A DNA stretch of 55,716 bases, from positions 1 through 55,716 of IMG/VR virus record IMGVR_UViG_3300022540_000741. One strand, given 5' to 3'. Under the pieces are notes generated by a model that saw only the letters and a program-made list of their open reading frames with translations, did no database searches and was not told where the DNA came from. The DNA comes from a virus. Each line of letters starts with the position of its first letter. The stretch's first letter is position 1. The position numbers and the translations under genes were made by a program. Positions 40,625 to 47,958 of this stretch are shown here, one piece after another.

Positions 40625-41068
40625 ATGAGTCTTTATAATATTTTACATGGAATGAATTATTTAACACCTGTCCTACTTGCAATTTTAGATATTGATCAGA
40701 AAGGAAGCAGATGGAATAGTGGAAGATTCAGAGACATTTATTTGAATGAGGATGGAACAAAAATCATTCTCTTCACACGCAATGGAGGAGGAAATAGAGA
40801 AAGCTATTTTCCTGATGATATTGTAGAACATCCTAATTATCTCACAGATTATGACGATGATTTCGATTCTACTTATGCTTATATAGAATTCAGCGTTCCT
40901 AAAGAATTTAAACGTCTGATAAAAAAACTATCAACAGGAGAAAAACCAAAAAGTCTCAAACAGAAAACAGATGAATATCTTGAGAAATTAAAAAAAGGAG
41001 AGTGTGAGATTCCTGAACAAATCCTCCAAATCTTTGAAGAAATAATCAAAAAAAGCAAGGAGAAATAA
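40625..41068 (+). CDS. Conserved phage protein (FTRNGGGNRESY motif)
   Basis: A 147-residue protein with NYLTPVLLAILDIDQKGSRWN, FRDIYLNEDGTKIILFTRNGGGNRESY and HPNYLTDYDDDFDSTYAYIEFSVPKEFK. This pattern is widely found in phages, often near replication genes. No activity is known. It stops directly before the radical SAM gene. Confidence 0.65.
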   Translation: MSLYNILHGMNYLTPVLLAILDIDQKGSRWNSGRFRDIYLNEDGTKIILFTRNGGGNRESYFPDDIVEHPNYLTDYDDDFDSTYAYIEFSVPKEFKRLIKKLSTGEKPKSLKQKTDEYLEKLKKGECEIPEQILQIFEEIIKKSKEK

Positions 41069-41746
41069 ATGTCTTTAACTAAATCAAAAGGAAACATGTA
41101 TCCTTTCGTCTCGCACACTTGGAATCCGATTAGAGGACGTTGTCCTCATCAGTGCTCCTACTGCTATATGAAGAGATATAAAGTAGGAGATCTGAGACTT
41201 GTCTTCAAGGAACTCAAAACTAATTTAGGATCTAAGAATATTATTTTCGTAGGAAGCTCCACTGATATGTTCTCGGAAAGCGTCCATCCAAATTGGATAG
41301 ACTATGTTCTTGAACACTGTAGGAAATATCCAGAGAATATGTATCTTTTTCAAAGCAAGAATCCAGGAAGATTCAAGAAATTTATCGATTACTTTCCTGC
41401 TCATCGTACTGTATTAGGAACTACAATCGAGACTAACATAGCTTCTCTCACTACTAAATACTCCACTACTCCTCTTCCTCAAGAGAGAGTGACTCACATG
41501 ATGGATCTTGCTTTTCCTACAATGATCAGCATCGAGCCGATTCTTGACTTCGATTTGAATACGATGGTTGACTGGATCAGGATGATAGCTCCTGATTTTG
41601 TAGCTATAGGAGCGGACTCTAAAGGATGGGATCTGAAAGAACCATCTCCAGAAAAAGTTCTATCATTGATCTCTCAATTGAAGGAGATCACTAAAGTTAA
41701 AATCAAGGAAAATCTTTTAAGGATCGTGGATGTAGATCCTAATTAA
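41069..41746 (+). CDS. Radical SAM protein of the phage Gp37/Gp68 (DUF5131) type
   Basis: A 225-residue protein. HTWNPIRGRCPHQCSYCYMKRY has Cys25, Cys29 and Cys32 in the CX3CX2C order that binds the 4Fe-4S cluster of radical SAM enzymes. VGSSTDMFSESVHPNWIDYVLEHC and TTIETNIASLTTKY follow, as in the phage Gp37/Gp68 group. The substrate is unknown. It lies 18 bases before the Tas-like gene; whether the two are linked is not clear. Confidence 0.8.
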   Translation: MSLTKSKGNMYPFVSHTWNPIRGRCPHQCSYCYMKRYKVGDLRLVFKELKTNLGSKNIIFVGSSTDMFSESVHPNWIDYVLEHCRKYPENMYLFQSKNPGRFKKFIDYFPAHRTVLGTTIETNIASLTTKYSTTPLPQERVTHMMDLAFPTMISIEPILDFDLNTMVDWIRMIAPDFVAIGADSKGWDLKEPSPEKVLSLISQLKEITKVKIKENLLRIVDVDPN

Positions 41747-41764
41747 TTTTTTAAGGAGGATTTT

Positions 41765-42550
41765 ATGCAAAATTCTAAAGTTATTGTAATTTCAAATGCA
41801 CTCTATTTTATCCAGAAAGCAAGAGTAGCAGCACAAGTGAGGAGGACTCATCTCTCTAAGAGGAAAAAGAAATGCAAGCTTACGGATGAGATCCTGGAGC
41901 GGACTGCTCTTTTTGAGTCATGGTTAGATACGGAATTAAAAGATTTCGTGAAAGCTCATCCTGCGTATGAATGGTTTTCAAAAGTCAAAGGAGTAGGAGA
42001 TCTGAACATCGGAAAAGTCATATCACTGATCGACATTAAAGAAGCATCGATGATCTCTAAATTGTGGCGCTATGCTGGATATGCTCCTGCGAATGGAAAA
42101 ACTGAAAGACGGACTACTGGAAAGAAGCTGCACTACAATCAAATGTTGAAATCAATGTGCTGGAGACTAGCTAAAAGCTTGATCAGAGCAAAAGCTGAAT
42201 ACTATGATTATTATCGAGAACAGAAAAAGAGACTCACAAAAAGATTAGAAGGAGACGGATTTACTATAGTTCCATCTGCGCAGCTTCCTAAAGAAAAAAA
42301 TACTAAAACAGGAAAGATGAATAGAGTAGAGAAGGACGGATATTTTGCTCTAGGACACGTTGACACAATGGCAATGAGGAAGATGATCAAGCTCTTCCTT
42401 TCTCATTTATGGTTGAAATGGAGAGAAGCTGAAGGACTGGAAGTGACTAAACCATACGCACATGCTATAAAAGGACACACTGATTTTAGAGCTCCTGAAG
42501 AATTCATGAGCTGTGATATTCAAGAAACTCACGCTTCGAGTGCGAGCTAA
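41765..42550 (+). CDS. Tas-like protein (IS110/Transposase_20-related, no nuclease)
   Basis: A 261-residue protein. Residues 73-140 (KVKGVGDLNIGKVISLI, then SKLWRYAGYAPANGK, then GKKLHYNQMLKSMCWRLAKSLI) match the C-terminal Transposase_20 domain of IS110 transposases, with a helix-hairpin-helix at 75-86. Residues 1-70 are helical, and 141-261 are a basic extension ending FRAPEEF. The DEDD/RuvC catalytic domain of IS110 and any HNH domain are missing, so it is not a working transposase. Its stop codon lies inside the first unit of the 36-base array. This pairing is the layout of TIGR-Tas systems, where such proteins bind dual-spacer guide RNAs. I infer a TasA-type, nuclease-less effector. AAGGAGGATTTT precedes the ATG. 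Confidence 0.75.
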   Translation: MQNSKVIVISNALYFIQKARVAAQVRRTHLSKRKKKCKLTDEILERTALFESWLDTELKDFVKAHPAYEWFSKVKGVGDLNIGKVISLIDIKEASMISKLWRYAGYAPANGKTERRTTGKKLHYNQMLKSMCWRLAKSLIRAKAEYYDYYREQKKRLTKRLEGDGFTIVPSAQLPKEKNTKTGKMNRVEKDGYFALGHVDTMAMRKMIKLFLSHLWLKWREAEGLEVTKPYAHAIKGHTDFRAPEEFMSCDIQETHASSAS

Positions 42551-43305
42551 AGGGAAAAAGGAATCCAGCAACGCTAAGCGAGCTATCATGTTAGAGAAAT
42601 CCATTAGAACAGAGCGAGCTATCGTTATCGAGGAATCCATTTTTCCTGAGCGAGCTAAAAAAATGGAGAAATCCAAAGTCAATGAGCGAGCTAAGACTAG
42701 CGAGAAATCCAGACTGAGTGAGCGAGCTATATTGGAAAAGTACTCCACCAAACAAGAGCGAGCTACAAGGAGCGAGAAATCCACCATGACAAAGCGAGCT
42801 ATCTTCTTTGAGAAATCCATCACATAGGAGCGAGCTATTTTCAAGAAGTAATCCATGAATAAGGAGCGAGCTACACAAAGAATGAAATCCACACGTTATG
42901 AGCGAGCCATGAAACACAAGAAATCCATGTTGTATGAGCGAGCTAGAATCAGCAAGGAATCCAATGGATTGAAGCGAGCTATGATTAAGAAGGAATCCGA
43001 GTAGTAGAAGCGAGCTATGTTCAGGAAGTAATCCAACATGTCTGAGCGAGCTAAAATAAAGGAGTAATCCTACAACATGGAGCGAGCTAAACACTGTGAG
43101 GATTCCACTAAACAAGAGCGAGCTATGAGTTTTGAGAAATCCAATTTTGACAAGCGAGCTATTGACATGAAGAAATCCATGTAAGAAAAGCGAGCTAGAC
43201 TATGAGAGAAATCCACGTACAATGAGCGAGCTTTAACATATTAGAAATCCATGTATATCAAGCGAGCTAACATAATTAAGGAATCCAGAAATTATGAGCG
43301 AGCTT
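42542..43305 (+). repeat. TIGR-like guide array, 36-base period
   Basis: GCGAGCTA occurs at 42542 and then every 36 bases exactly to 43298 (22 copies, 21 full periods, no indel). Halfway through each unit, 18 bases on, stands GAAATCCA (variants GGAATCCA, GTAATCCA). The 10 bases after each 8-mer vary from unit to unit, except that the last two are almost always GA or AA. Thus each unit is two conserved 10-mers (RAGCGAGCTA, RAGAAATCCA) and two variable 8-mers. I found no repeated spacer by eye. Stops appear in the + frame from about unit 7 on, so it is not a protein gene. It is best read as a tandem array of about 36-nt RNAs with two short guides each. Confidence 0.85.
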
Positions 43306-43347
43306 AAGTTGACTCAATGAAAATAATTATGAGATACTTTCCAGGAG

Positions 43348-43860
43348 ATGAAGAAATTGACTGATCGAGGAACTAAAGATGTGCAGCTCTCTCCATCTCA
43401 AAGAAAGGATAGGATCAAAGACTTCAGCGACTATTTCTATGATCCTCCTCTCCATCTTGGATACGTGAGTGACATAGATTTTATCTTCTATGAATACAGA
43501 AATCGAGTGCTTATAGACTACGCTTTAGTTGAAGTCACTAAGACGGATTCCGTAGTCAATGAGAATCTCCTGAACGCTATCCAGAAGAATTTTTATACTA
43601 CAGGAGGACAAGCGAATTTCGTTAAGCATAAAGCTCAAGCTCTGAATATTCCAGCGTATTTAGTCGTGTATAATGTGCTGGAAGATCTTTATGTCTGGAG
43701 CTTCCAGCAAGAGAAAGAATGGGAGCGGATGACACTTCAGGAATTCACTTATCATCTAGCAAGACTCAGAAATAAGAGAATGATAAGATCTTATAAAAGA
43801 GAAACAGATCTAAAAGCTTTAAGAAAAAAGGAGGAAAGAACTGATGGAGTTAGCAGCTAA
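43348..43860 (+). CDS. PD-(D/E)XK-like protein next to the array
   Basis: A 170-residue protein. Residues 38-66 (GYVSDIDFIFYEYRNRVLIDYALVEVTKT) have the D-x-D ... E spacing of PD-(D/E)XK nucleases (Asp42, Asp44, Glu62), though the expected lysine is at Lys65 rather than two residues after the Glu. The following helix (QKNFYTTGGQANFVKHKAQALNIPAYLVVYNV) fits the fold's next helix-strand. It may be an independent nuclease or the cutting partner of the nuclease-less Tas-like protein. Start ATG 43348 lies tight against aggag. Confidence 0.5.
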   Translation: MKKLTDRGTKDVQLSPSQRKDRIKDFSDYFYDPPLHLGYVSDIDFIFYEYRNRVLIDYALVEVTKTDSVVNENLLNAIQKNFYTTGGQANFVKHKAQALNIPAYLVVYNVLEDLYVWSFQQEKEWERMTLQEFTYHLARLRNKRMIRSYKRETDLKALRKKEERTDGVSS

Positions 43861-43960
43861 CAAAATAAACAGATCCCCACAAAGATATTTCATCAAGAAC
43901 CCCCTTATTGCGTCCGTCCATATCCTGTTTTTATGGTCGAGTTTGACAGGATGCTGCTAG
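43844..43960 (+). CDS. Possible small lipoprotein-like peptide
   Basis: A 38-residue frame that starts after AAAAAGGAGGAAAGAACTG, overlapping the previous gene by 17 bases. A basic N-terminus precedes a hydrophobic stretch and ends LWSSLTGCC, a lipobox-like end with almost no mature part. Codon use (CCC, GTC, TCC) is unlike the rest of the phage, and a TTGACA promoter word lies in the last codons. It may be a lysis peptide; it may also be chance. Confidence 0.35.
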   Translation: MELAANKINRSPQRYFIKNPLIASVHILFLWSSLTGCC

Positions 43961-43971
43961 CTCCTTCAAAT
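43943..43971 (+). promoter_or_regulatory. Possible weak promoter
   Basis: TTGACA (43943-43948), a 17-base spacer and TCAAAT (43966-43971), a poor -10 box. It would start transcription just before the ribosome site of the 43988 gene, so at best it gives a very short leader. Confidence 0.3.
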
Positions 43972-43987
43972 AAAAAAGGAGGTTTTT

Positions 43988-44212
43988 ATGAATATGAAGT
44001 ACATTTTAAAGCAGCATTTTAACTCTACTCGCTTTGTGATCGTATTTCTAGTGATCATGATTTCATTCCTTGCTGCTATTATCAAAACTATTTTCACAGG
44101 ATTTCCTTTTGCTATCCTAATCGGATTCCTGAATGGAGCTGCAATTGTCACTTACATCACTAAGACGCTAGAACCTGGAGCAAAGGAAAGGAGGAATAGG
44201 AACGCACCATGA
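43988..44212 (+). CDS. Small membrane protein, holin candidate
   Basis: A 74-residue protein with two hydrophobic helices (about 16-38 and 42-60) and a charged C-terminus (LEPGAKERRNRN), the size and shape of class II holins. AAAAAAGGAGGTTTTT precedes it. It is placed upstream of the coiled-coil membrane protein and endolysin. The holin call is by topology only. Confidence 0.5.
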   Translation: MNMKYILKQHFNSTRFVIVFLVIMISFLAAIIKTIFTGFPFAILIGFLNGAAIVTYITKTLEPGAKERRNRNAP

Positions 44213-44418
44213 AGATGACATACAGAATAGAAATCGGAATCAGGAAAGGAAGAGGACGTATTCTCCTAAAAGAGAAAGTTGAAGTTGATGAGTGTGTGAT
44301 GAAAGATCTACTGGACGTTCTAGCAGTTCGCAAACCAATGACGCTAACAAATATAATCAAAGTCCTGGAGCTAGCTGAAGATTCTACAATTGAGTCCATA
44401 GAGATAAGAGAGGATTAA
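44209..44418 (+). CDS. Small hypothetical protein
   Basis: A 69-residue basic alpha/beta protein (MTYRIEIGIRKGRGRILLKEKVEVDE), overlapping both neighbours by one to four bases. Not recognised. Confidence 0.5.
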   Translation: MKMTYRIEIGIRKGRGRILLKEKVEVDECVMKDLLDVLAVRKPMTLTNIIKVLELAEDSTIESIEIRED

Positions 44419-44579
44419 TGGAGCTCAAATCAATAGCAGCAATTATTGTAGTGATCATCTTTCTCGGATCTTATTTGTTTGTGATTTTAAGAATGTACGT
44501 TTTAGTTAAGAGAATCGTGAAGGACAATGAAAAAATAAAGAAATTCTTAAACATATTAGAGAAGGAGGAATCCAAATGA
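44418..44579 (+). CDS. Small single-pass membrane protein
   Basis: A 53-residue protein with a transmembrane helix at about 6-26 (IAAIIVVIIFLGSYLFVILR) and a charged tail. It starts in TAATG with the previous gene and overlaps the next by ATGA. It may belong to the lysis set. Confidence 0.55.
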   Translation: MELKSIAAIIVVIIFLGSYLFVILRMYVLVKRIVKDNEKIKKFLNILEKEESK

Positions 44580-45307
44580 AAATAGATCTATCAAAGATAA
44601 TAATCGTGATCCTCATTTTAGCTGCTGTGTTCATATTCCTGGATCGTAGCTGCACTCACAAGAAGCTGAATATCGCTCTAGGAGAGCTGGAGAAGCAGAA
44701 AGAAGTCACTGCTGCTGCAGAGACTAAAGCTGATGAAGCTATAGCGAGAGAGAAGGAGACAAAGACTCTTCTTGACAATGAAATTAAAAAGCTCACTGGA
44801 TCTATCACTGTAAAGGACAAGAAGATCAAAGAAAAAGATACAAAGATTGCGGATCTGGAAAAGGAGGAGGAGACGTTGACTGATCCTCCTTCACTCATAG
44901 CTAATTTGAGAGAACAAATAGCGCAGTGGAAAGGAAAGTTCACTTTATCGCAGCAGCAAGTAGCGCAGCTCGGAGTTCCGTATGAAGTTGAGATCGATGG
45001 AAAGATGATCATGAAATATCCTCATGGATCTGTGACATTCAATCTCAATGAGAAGTATCTATCGCAGCTCAGGATCACTGATCAGTGGATAGTGAAGTAT
45101 GATGCGCAGTTTGATCTTGCAAAAGGAAGCGATAAGGCGCTGAAGCAGTGTATGAAAGATATCAAAGGAATAAGATTCATGTCCAAGATCAAAACTGGAG
45201 GAATGATATTCGCAGGAACTTATGGAGCAGCTTACTTTCTAGGAGCTGATACGAAGATCTCACTCATCGCTGGAGCTGTCACTACAGCAATTTATCTAAT
45301 TTTCTAA
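44576..45307 (+). CDS. Membrane-anchored coiled-coil protein (spanin-like)
   Basis: A 243-residue protein with an N-terminal transmembrane helix (about 8-22), a long coiled coil (30-120, LGELEKQKEVTAAAETKADE) and hydrophobic helices near the C-terminus (about 205-243). The N-terminal anchor with a periplasmic coil is the plan of inner-membrane spanins; the C-terminal hydrophobic part is not usual. It lies just before the endolysin. An outer-membrane partner is not clear. Confidence 0.45.
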   Translation: MKIDLSKIIIVILILAAVFIFLDRSCTHKKLNIALGELEKQKEVTAAAETKADEAIAREKETKTLLDNEIKKLTGSITVKDKKIKEKDTKIADLEKEEETLTDPPSLIANLREQIAQWKGKFTLSQQQVAQLGVPYEVEIDGKMIMKYPHGSVTFNLNEKYLSQLRITDQWIVKYDAQFDLAKGSDKALKQCMKDIKGIRFMSKIKTGGMIFAGTYGAAYFLGADTKISLIAGAVTTAIYLIF

Positions 45308-45316
45308 GATCGTCTT

Positions 45317-45383
45317 AGAGCGCTCCTAATGGATTTCGCAGTCCATCCTACTCTCAGGAGTAAGATCGCTGCAGGAGCGCTCT
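45317..45383 (+). promoter_or_regulatory. Three-way-junction RNA element
   Basis: AGAGCGCTCCT (45317-45327) pairs perfectly with AGGAGCGCTCT (45373-45383). Inside are two hairpins, ATGGA/TCCAT (45329-45346) and TACTC/GAGTA (45349-45362). The same AGCGCTCC / GGAGCGCT pair occurs in the 34401-34585 leader. It has no T run, so it is not a standard terminator. Confidence 0.55.
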
Positions 45384-45431
45384 TAGAGCTATAAATTGAG
45401 CATGTTTTAGCTTAGAGATGAGACTCTGAGC

Positions 45432-45460
45432 TTGACATTGAAGGAAATATTTTTTATTTT
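45432..45460 (+). promoter_or_regulatory. Promoter-like sequence before the endolysin
   Basis: TTGACA (45432-45437), a 17-base spacer and TATTTT (45455-45460). The expected start of transcription falls on the ribosome site of the next gene, so the transcript would have almost no leader; read-through from upstream may matter more. Confidence 0.5.
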
Positions 45461-45480
45461 CTTTGAAGGAGGATAGAAAG

Positions 45481-45921
45481 ATCGGAGACGTAACATTAAA
45501 CTTTTCATTCTCGGAATTTAAAGTGAGCGCAGATCATCCTGAGCTCGCTAAAAGAATCATACTAACTCCTAAAGACAAAGCTAAGATCCTGTATATGTGT
45601 CTTCATTTTCTACAGCCACTGAGAGATGATACGGACAATAGTGTTTCTGTGCTTTCAGCAAAGCGCAGCATCGCTCTGAACGCAGCAGTAGGAGGAGAGG
45701 AATATTCTGATCATCTGTTTAAAGGATTCTATAGTTGTGCTGCAGATATCTTTCCTGCTGCTATCGGAGATCCTAACTCGGACTGGAACGTGGAGCGGAT
45801 CATTGAATGGTTTAAAGCTAGAGGAGGATTCAAGCAGCTCATTTGGTATTCAAAGAAGAACTTCTTTCATCTAGCTCCTTTCGCACTAACTCCAAAAGAA
45901 AAACAAATCCTATATTTCTAA
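45481..45921 (+). CDS. M15-family peptidase endolysin
   Basis: A 146-residue peptidoglycan peptidase of the M15 type (D-Ala-D-Ala or L-Ala-D-Glu cutting). FSFSEF opens the fold, AAVGGEEYSDHLFKG supplies His78, CAADIFPA Asp89 and KNFFHLA His130, the expected zinc and active-site residues. AAGGAGG (45466-45472) points to a start near 45478-45481, where the in-frame codon is ATC. The TTG at 45463 comes before the ribosome site, and the next GTG (45523) would lose FSEF. I therefore take ATC 45481 as start, with doubt. It has no signal sequence, so a holin is needed. Confidence 0.75.
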   Translation: MGDVTLNFSFSEFKVSADHPELAKRIILTPKDKAKILYMCLHFLQPLRDDTDNSVSVLSAKRSIALNAAVGGEEYSDHLFKGFYSCAADIFPAAIGDPNSDWNVERIIEWFKARGGFKQLIWYSKKNFFHLAPFALTPKEKQILYF

Positions 45922-45932
45922 AGGAGAGGAAC

Positions 45933-46349
45933 ATGCAACAGATTCCATCTAGTAGTACTATAATCTGGATTATCGTAAGCATTTTAGTGGGTGTCGCTGG
46001 ACTTATAGCTAAAGAGATCATCCGTTCACTTCGCTATAGAAGTCATCTCAAAGAAAGTAATGATGTTCAGAAGGAGATAAAAGAAGCTCTGGATACAATC
46101 AATAACAGCAATGATCAGAAGGAGATTAAAGCAGCTCTGCAAAAAATCCAGGATGATTCAGGAACTATAAGCAAAGATCTTGTCAAAACAGGAAGAGACG
46201 TGCTGAAGATCGCAGGAACGCTCAAAGGATTTGATGAGCGATGTACAGCTCATCTTCAAACTCAAGATAATATTAATCAGAAAGTGAATGGTAGCTTAAA
46301 GACGCTGGATGGAAGAGTTTTTGATATTGCTAGGAAAAAGAAATCATGA
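45933..46349 (+). CDS. Membrane-anchored coiled-coil protein
   Basis: A 138-residue protein starting at ATG 45933 (AAAGGAGAGGAAC). The N-terminal helix (about 9-27, IIWIIVSILVGVAGLIAKEI) is a membrane anchor and the rest is a charged coiled coil (KEIKEALDTINNSNDQKEIK). It could be a second spanin or holin regulator after the endolysin. Confidence 0.5.
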   Translation: MQQIPSSSTIIWIIVSILVGVAGLIAKEIIRSLRYRSHLKESNDVQKEIKEALDTINNSNDQKEIKAALQKIQDDSGTISKDLVKTGRDVLKIAGTLKGFDERCTAHLQTQDNINQKVNGSLKTLDGRVFDIARKKKS

Positions 46350-47041
46350 CTGATAAAGTCAATCATGCAGAGATCCTCCACTTCATGAAGGAGACTCTGC
46401 AGCTCCAGAAGCGAGCTGAATATCTCCTAGTGGACATATCTAAGCTTCATCCTTTTCCTGGAAATCCATCCATTGAGGGTCCGATGTCAATTGAAATGCT
46501 GAAGAAATCCATCAAAGGACAAGGATTCGTAGAAGATACGATCTGTTTCCGAGAAAAGAATGGAGAACTCCTGATCATCGCTGGACATAAAAGGACTAAA
46601 GCGATGCAGCAGCTAGGAGCTACAAAGATTCCTGTTAAGATCTATCCGTTTAAATCCAAGAAACACGCTGTCCTGTACTGCATTGCTTCTAACAGGATCG
46701 CTCAAATAGCAGAGACTGATTTTCCTAAACTGAAAGACGCTCTGGAATTCTGCGATGATGGAGCTCACGATCTAGAAATGAGCGGAATTTCTGATCAGGA
46801 AATAAAGGACATGATTGATTACACTAACTATATGAGCGAAGGAGTAGAGTTCATCAAAGAATCTGATCGTAGAGCTGTGAATATAAAATGTGAATCGGAT
46901 GATGAGCTGCTGCGTATGAAAGCAATCCTTAAAATCGATCATCAGAAATTGAACGTGATCAAAGCTAAAAAGCTTCTCGAAAGAATAATAGAGATCTCCA
47001 ATGATGAGATTAGCGAAATACTAAAGGAATTTTATAAATGA
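46346..47041 (+). CDS. ParB-like nuclease-domain protein
   Basis: A 231-residue protein with a ParB/Sulfiredoxin-type N-terminal domain (about 25-115): LVDISKLHPFPGNPSIEG, MLKKSIKGQGFVEDTICFR, and IIAGHKRTKAMQQLGATKIPVK. In phages, such single-domain proteins are often found next to terminase and DNA-modification genes, where CTP binding or nuclease activity is proposed. Residues 120-231 are helical. It overlaps the next gene by four bases. Confidence 0.8.
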   Translation: MTDKVNHAEILHFMKETLQLQKRAEYLLVDISKLHPFPGNPSIEGPMSIEMLKKSIKGQGFVEDTICFREKNGELLIIAGHKRTKAMQQLGATKIPVKIYPFKSKKHAVLYCIASNRIAQIAETDFPKLKDALEFCDDGAHDLEMSGISDQEIKDMIDYTNYMSEGVEFIKESDRRAVNIKCESDDELLRMKAILKIDHQKLNVIKAKKLLERIIEISNDEISEILKEFYK

Positions 47042-47958
47042 TTAAAGCAGTGATCATAGAGCCTGAGCGCAGGAGGATATCCTCCACTCCTTACTGGAGG
47101 ATGGATCGCTATATAGAAGAACTGTTCTCAGTTCCAGTCATTAATAAGCAATATTCAAGATACTGGAATGAGAAAATAGAGAAGATCTTCCTCTCCTATG
47201 CTGCTTTTTGGGGTGACTTCCAGGAGATCCTCCAGTTCCTGCAGCGACATCCAGAGTCTCAGATCCACTGGATCACAAATGAGTACAACATCCGCTTGAA
47301 TTCTGAGATCGTGAAGTACATACGCAGCTCTAAGCGCAAGCTTCATATCCTGGCAAATTATCCAGAACCAAAGTCCAAGAGACATCTCTGGAGCTCATTT
47401 CTCCAGTTGAATCTCAATGCGCTGATCTTCCAGGATCTAGTTCCTGTTCCTACTATCAGTAGAGCATATAATCTCCTCTATTATGGAATGTATAGAGAAG
47501 GAAGAGCTAAATATTTCCGTAAATATTTGAATAAAGACTTCATAGTTTCCACGTCTCCTAAGAATATAATCACGTTCAAAGGATTAGGATGTAAGTGTAG
47601 ATTCTGCAGACCTTTTCGATGGAGCAGCAGAGGATCTGTATTCTCGCTCTTTCGATACTCGCTCTATATAGAAGATGAATACACTCATAAGCATTATAAC
47701 TATCCAGCGAATAGATTTTATGAAGCTCTAAGTTACGGACTCATTCAGCTATTCGATGAGAATTGTATTCCTACTTTTTTGAAAGCTGGATACGATATCG
47801 CTCCTTTCATAGTACAGAACTCCAGGAGCTTGAATTTAGCAATAACTCGCATATCTAAAGACTATGATCATATTATCGAGCATCAGCTAAAATGGAGAAT
47901 TAAAGCTAAAAAGGAGAGAGAGGAGACTGTGTCTAAACTCAAGGAGATATTCCAATGA
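47038..47958 (+). CDS. Hypothetical protein, glycosyltransferase-like end
   Basis: A 306-residue protein. HKHYNYPANRFYEALSYGLIQLFDEN (about 221-246) recalls the nucleotide-sugar site region of GT-B glycosyltransferases. CKCRFCRPF near 183-191 is a metal-like cluster. The N-terminal half is alpha/beta (IFLSYAAFWGDFQEIL). If correct it might sugar-coat DNA or the cell wall, but I am not sure of the fold. It overlaps both neighbours by four bases. Confidence 0.4.
   Translation: MIKAVIIEPERRRISSTPYWRMDRYIEELFSVPVINKQYSRYWNEKIEKIFLSYAAFWGDFQEILQFLQRHPESQIHWITNEYNIRLNSEIVKYIRSSKRKLHILANYPEPKSKRHLWSSFLQLNLNALIFQDLVPVPTISRAYNLLYYGMYREGRAKYFRKYLNKDFIVSTSPKNIITFKGLGCKCRFCRPFRWSSRGSVFSLFRYSLYIEDEYTHKHYNYPANRFYEALSYGLIQLFDENCIPTFLKAGYDIAPFIVQNSRSLNLAITRISKDYDHIIEHQLKWRIKAKKEREETVSKLKEIFQ

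Noticed and set aside
41765-42550. An IS110 insertion sequence
   Set aside because: The catalytic DEDD/RuvC domain is missing, no element ends or target duplication are seen, and codon use and operon spacing match the phage.
42513-42827. A 104-codon + strand frame with ERAxxxEKSxxx repeats at the start of the array
   Set aside because: It begins inside the Tas-like gene without a ribosome site and runs into stops from about unit 7, while the array goes on unchanged for 14 more units.
42407-43115. Long open frames on the - strand across the array (161 and 174 codons with IARSxxMDFS and SSLxxxGFL repeats)
   Set aside because: They exist only because a 36-base period keeps frames in phase. There is no ribosome site, all real genes are on the + strand, and the variable positions behave as random.
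42542-43305. Standard CRISPR array
   Set aside because: Repeats are only 8-10 bases, two kinds alternate, spacers are 8-10 bases and no cas1, cas2 or effector gene is near. The Cas4-like nuclease at 30840 is far away and fits phage recombination.
43317-43364. Short frame MKIIMRYFPGDEEID after the array
   Set aside because: No ribosome site, and it overlaps the start of the better supported 43348 gene.
45463-45921. Endolysin start at TTG 45463
   Set aside because: The AAGGAGG ribosome site would be inside the gene and the TTG lies at or before the expected transcript start.
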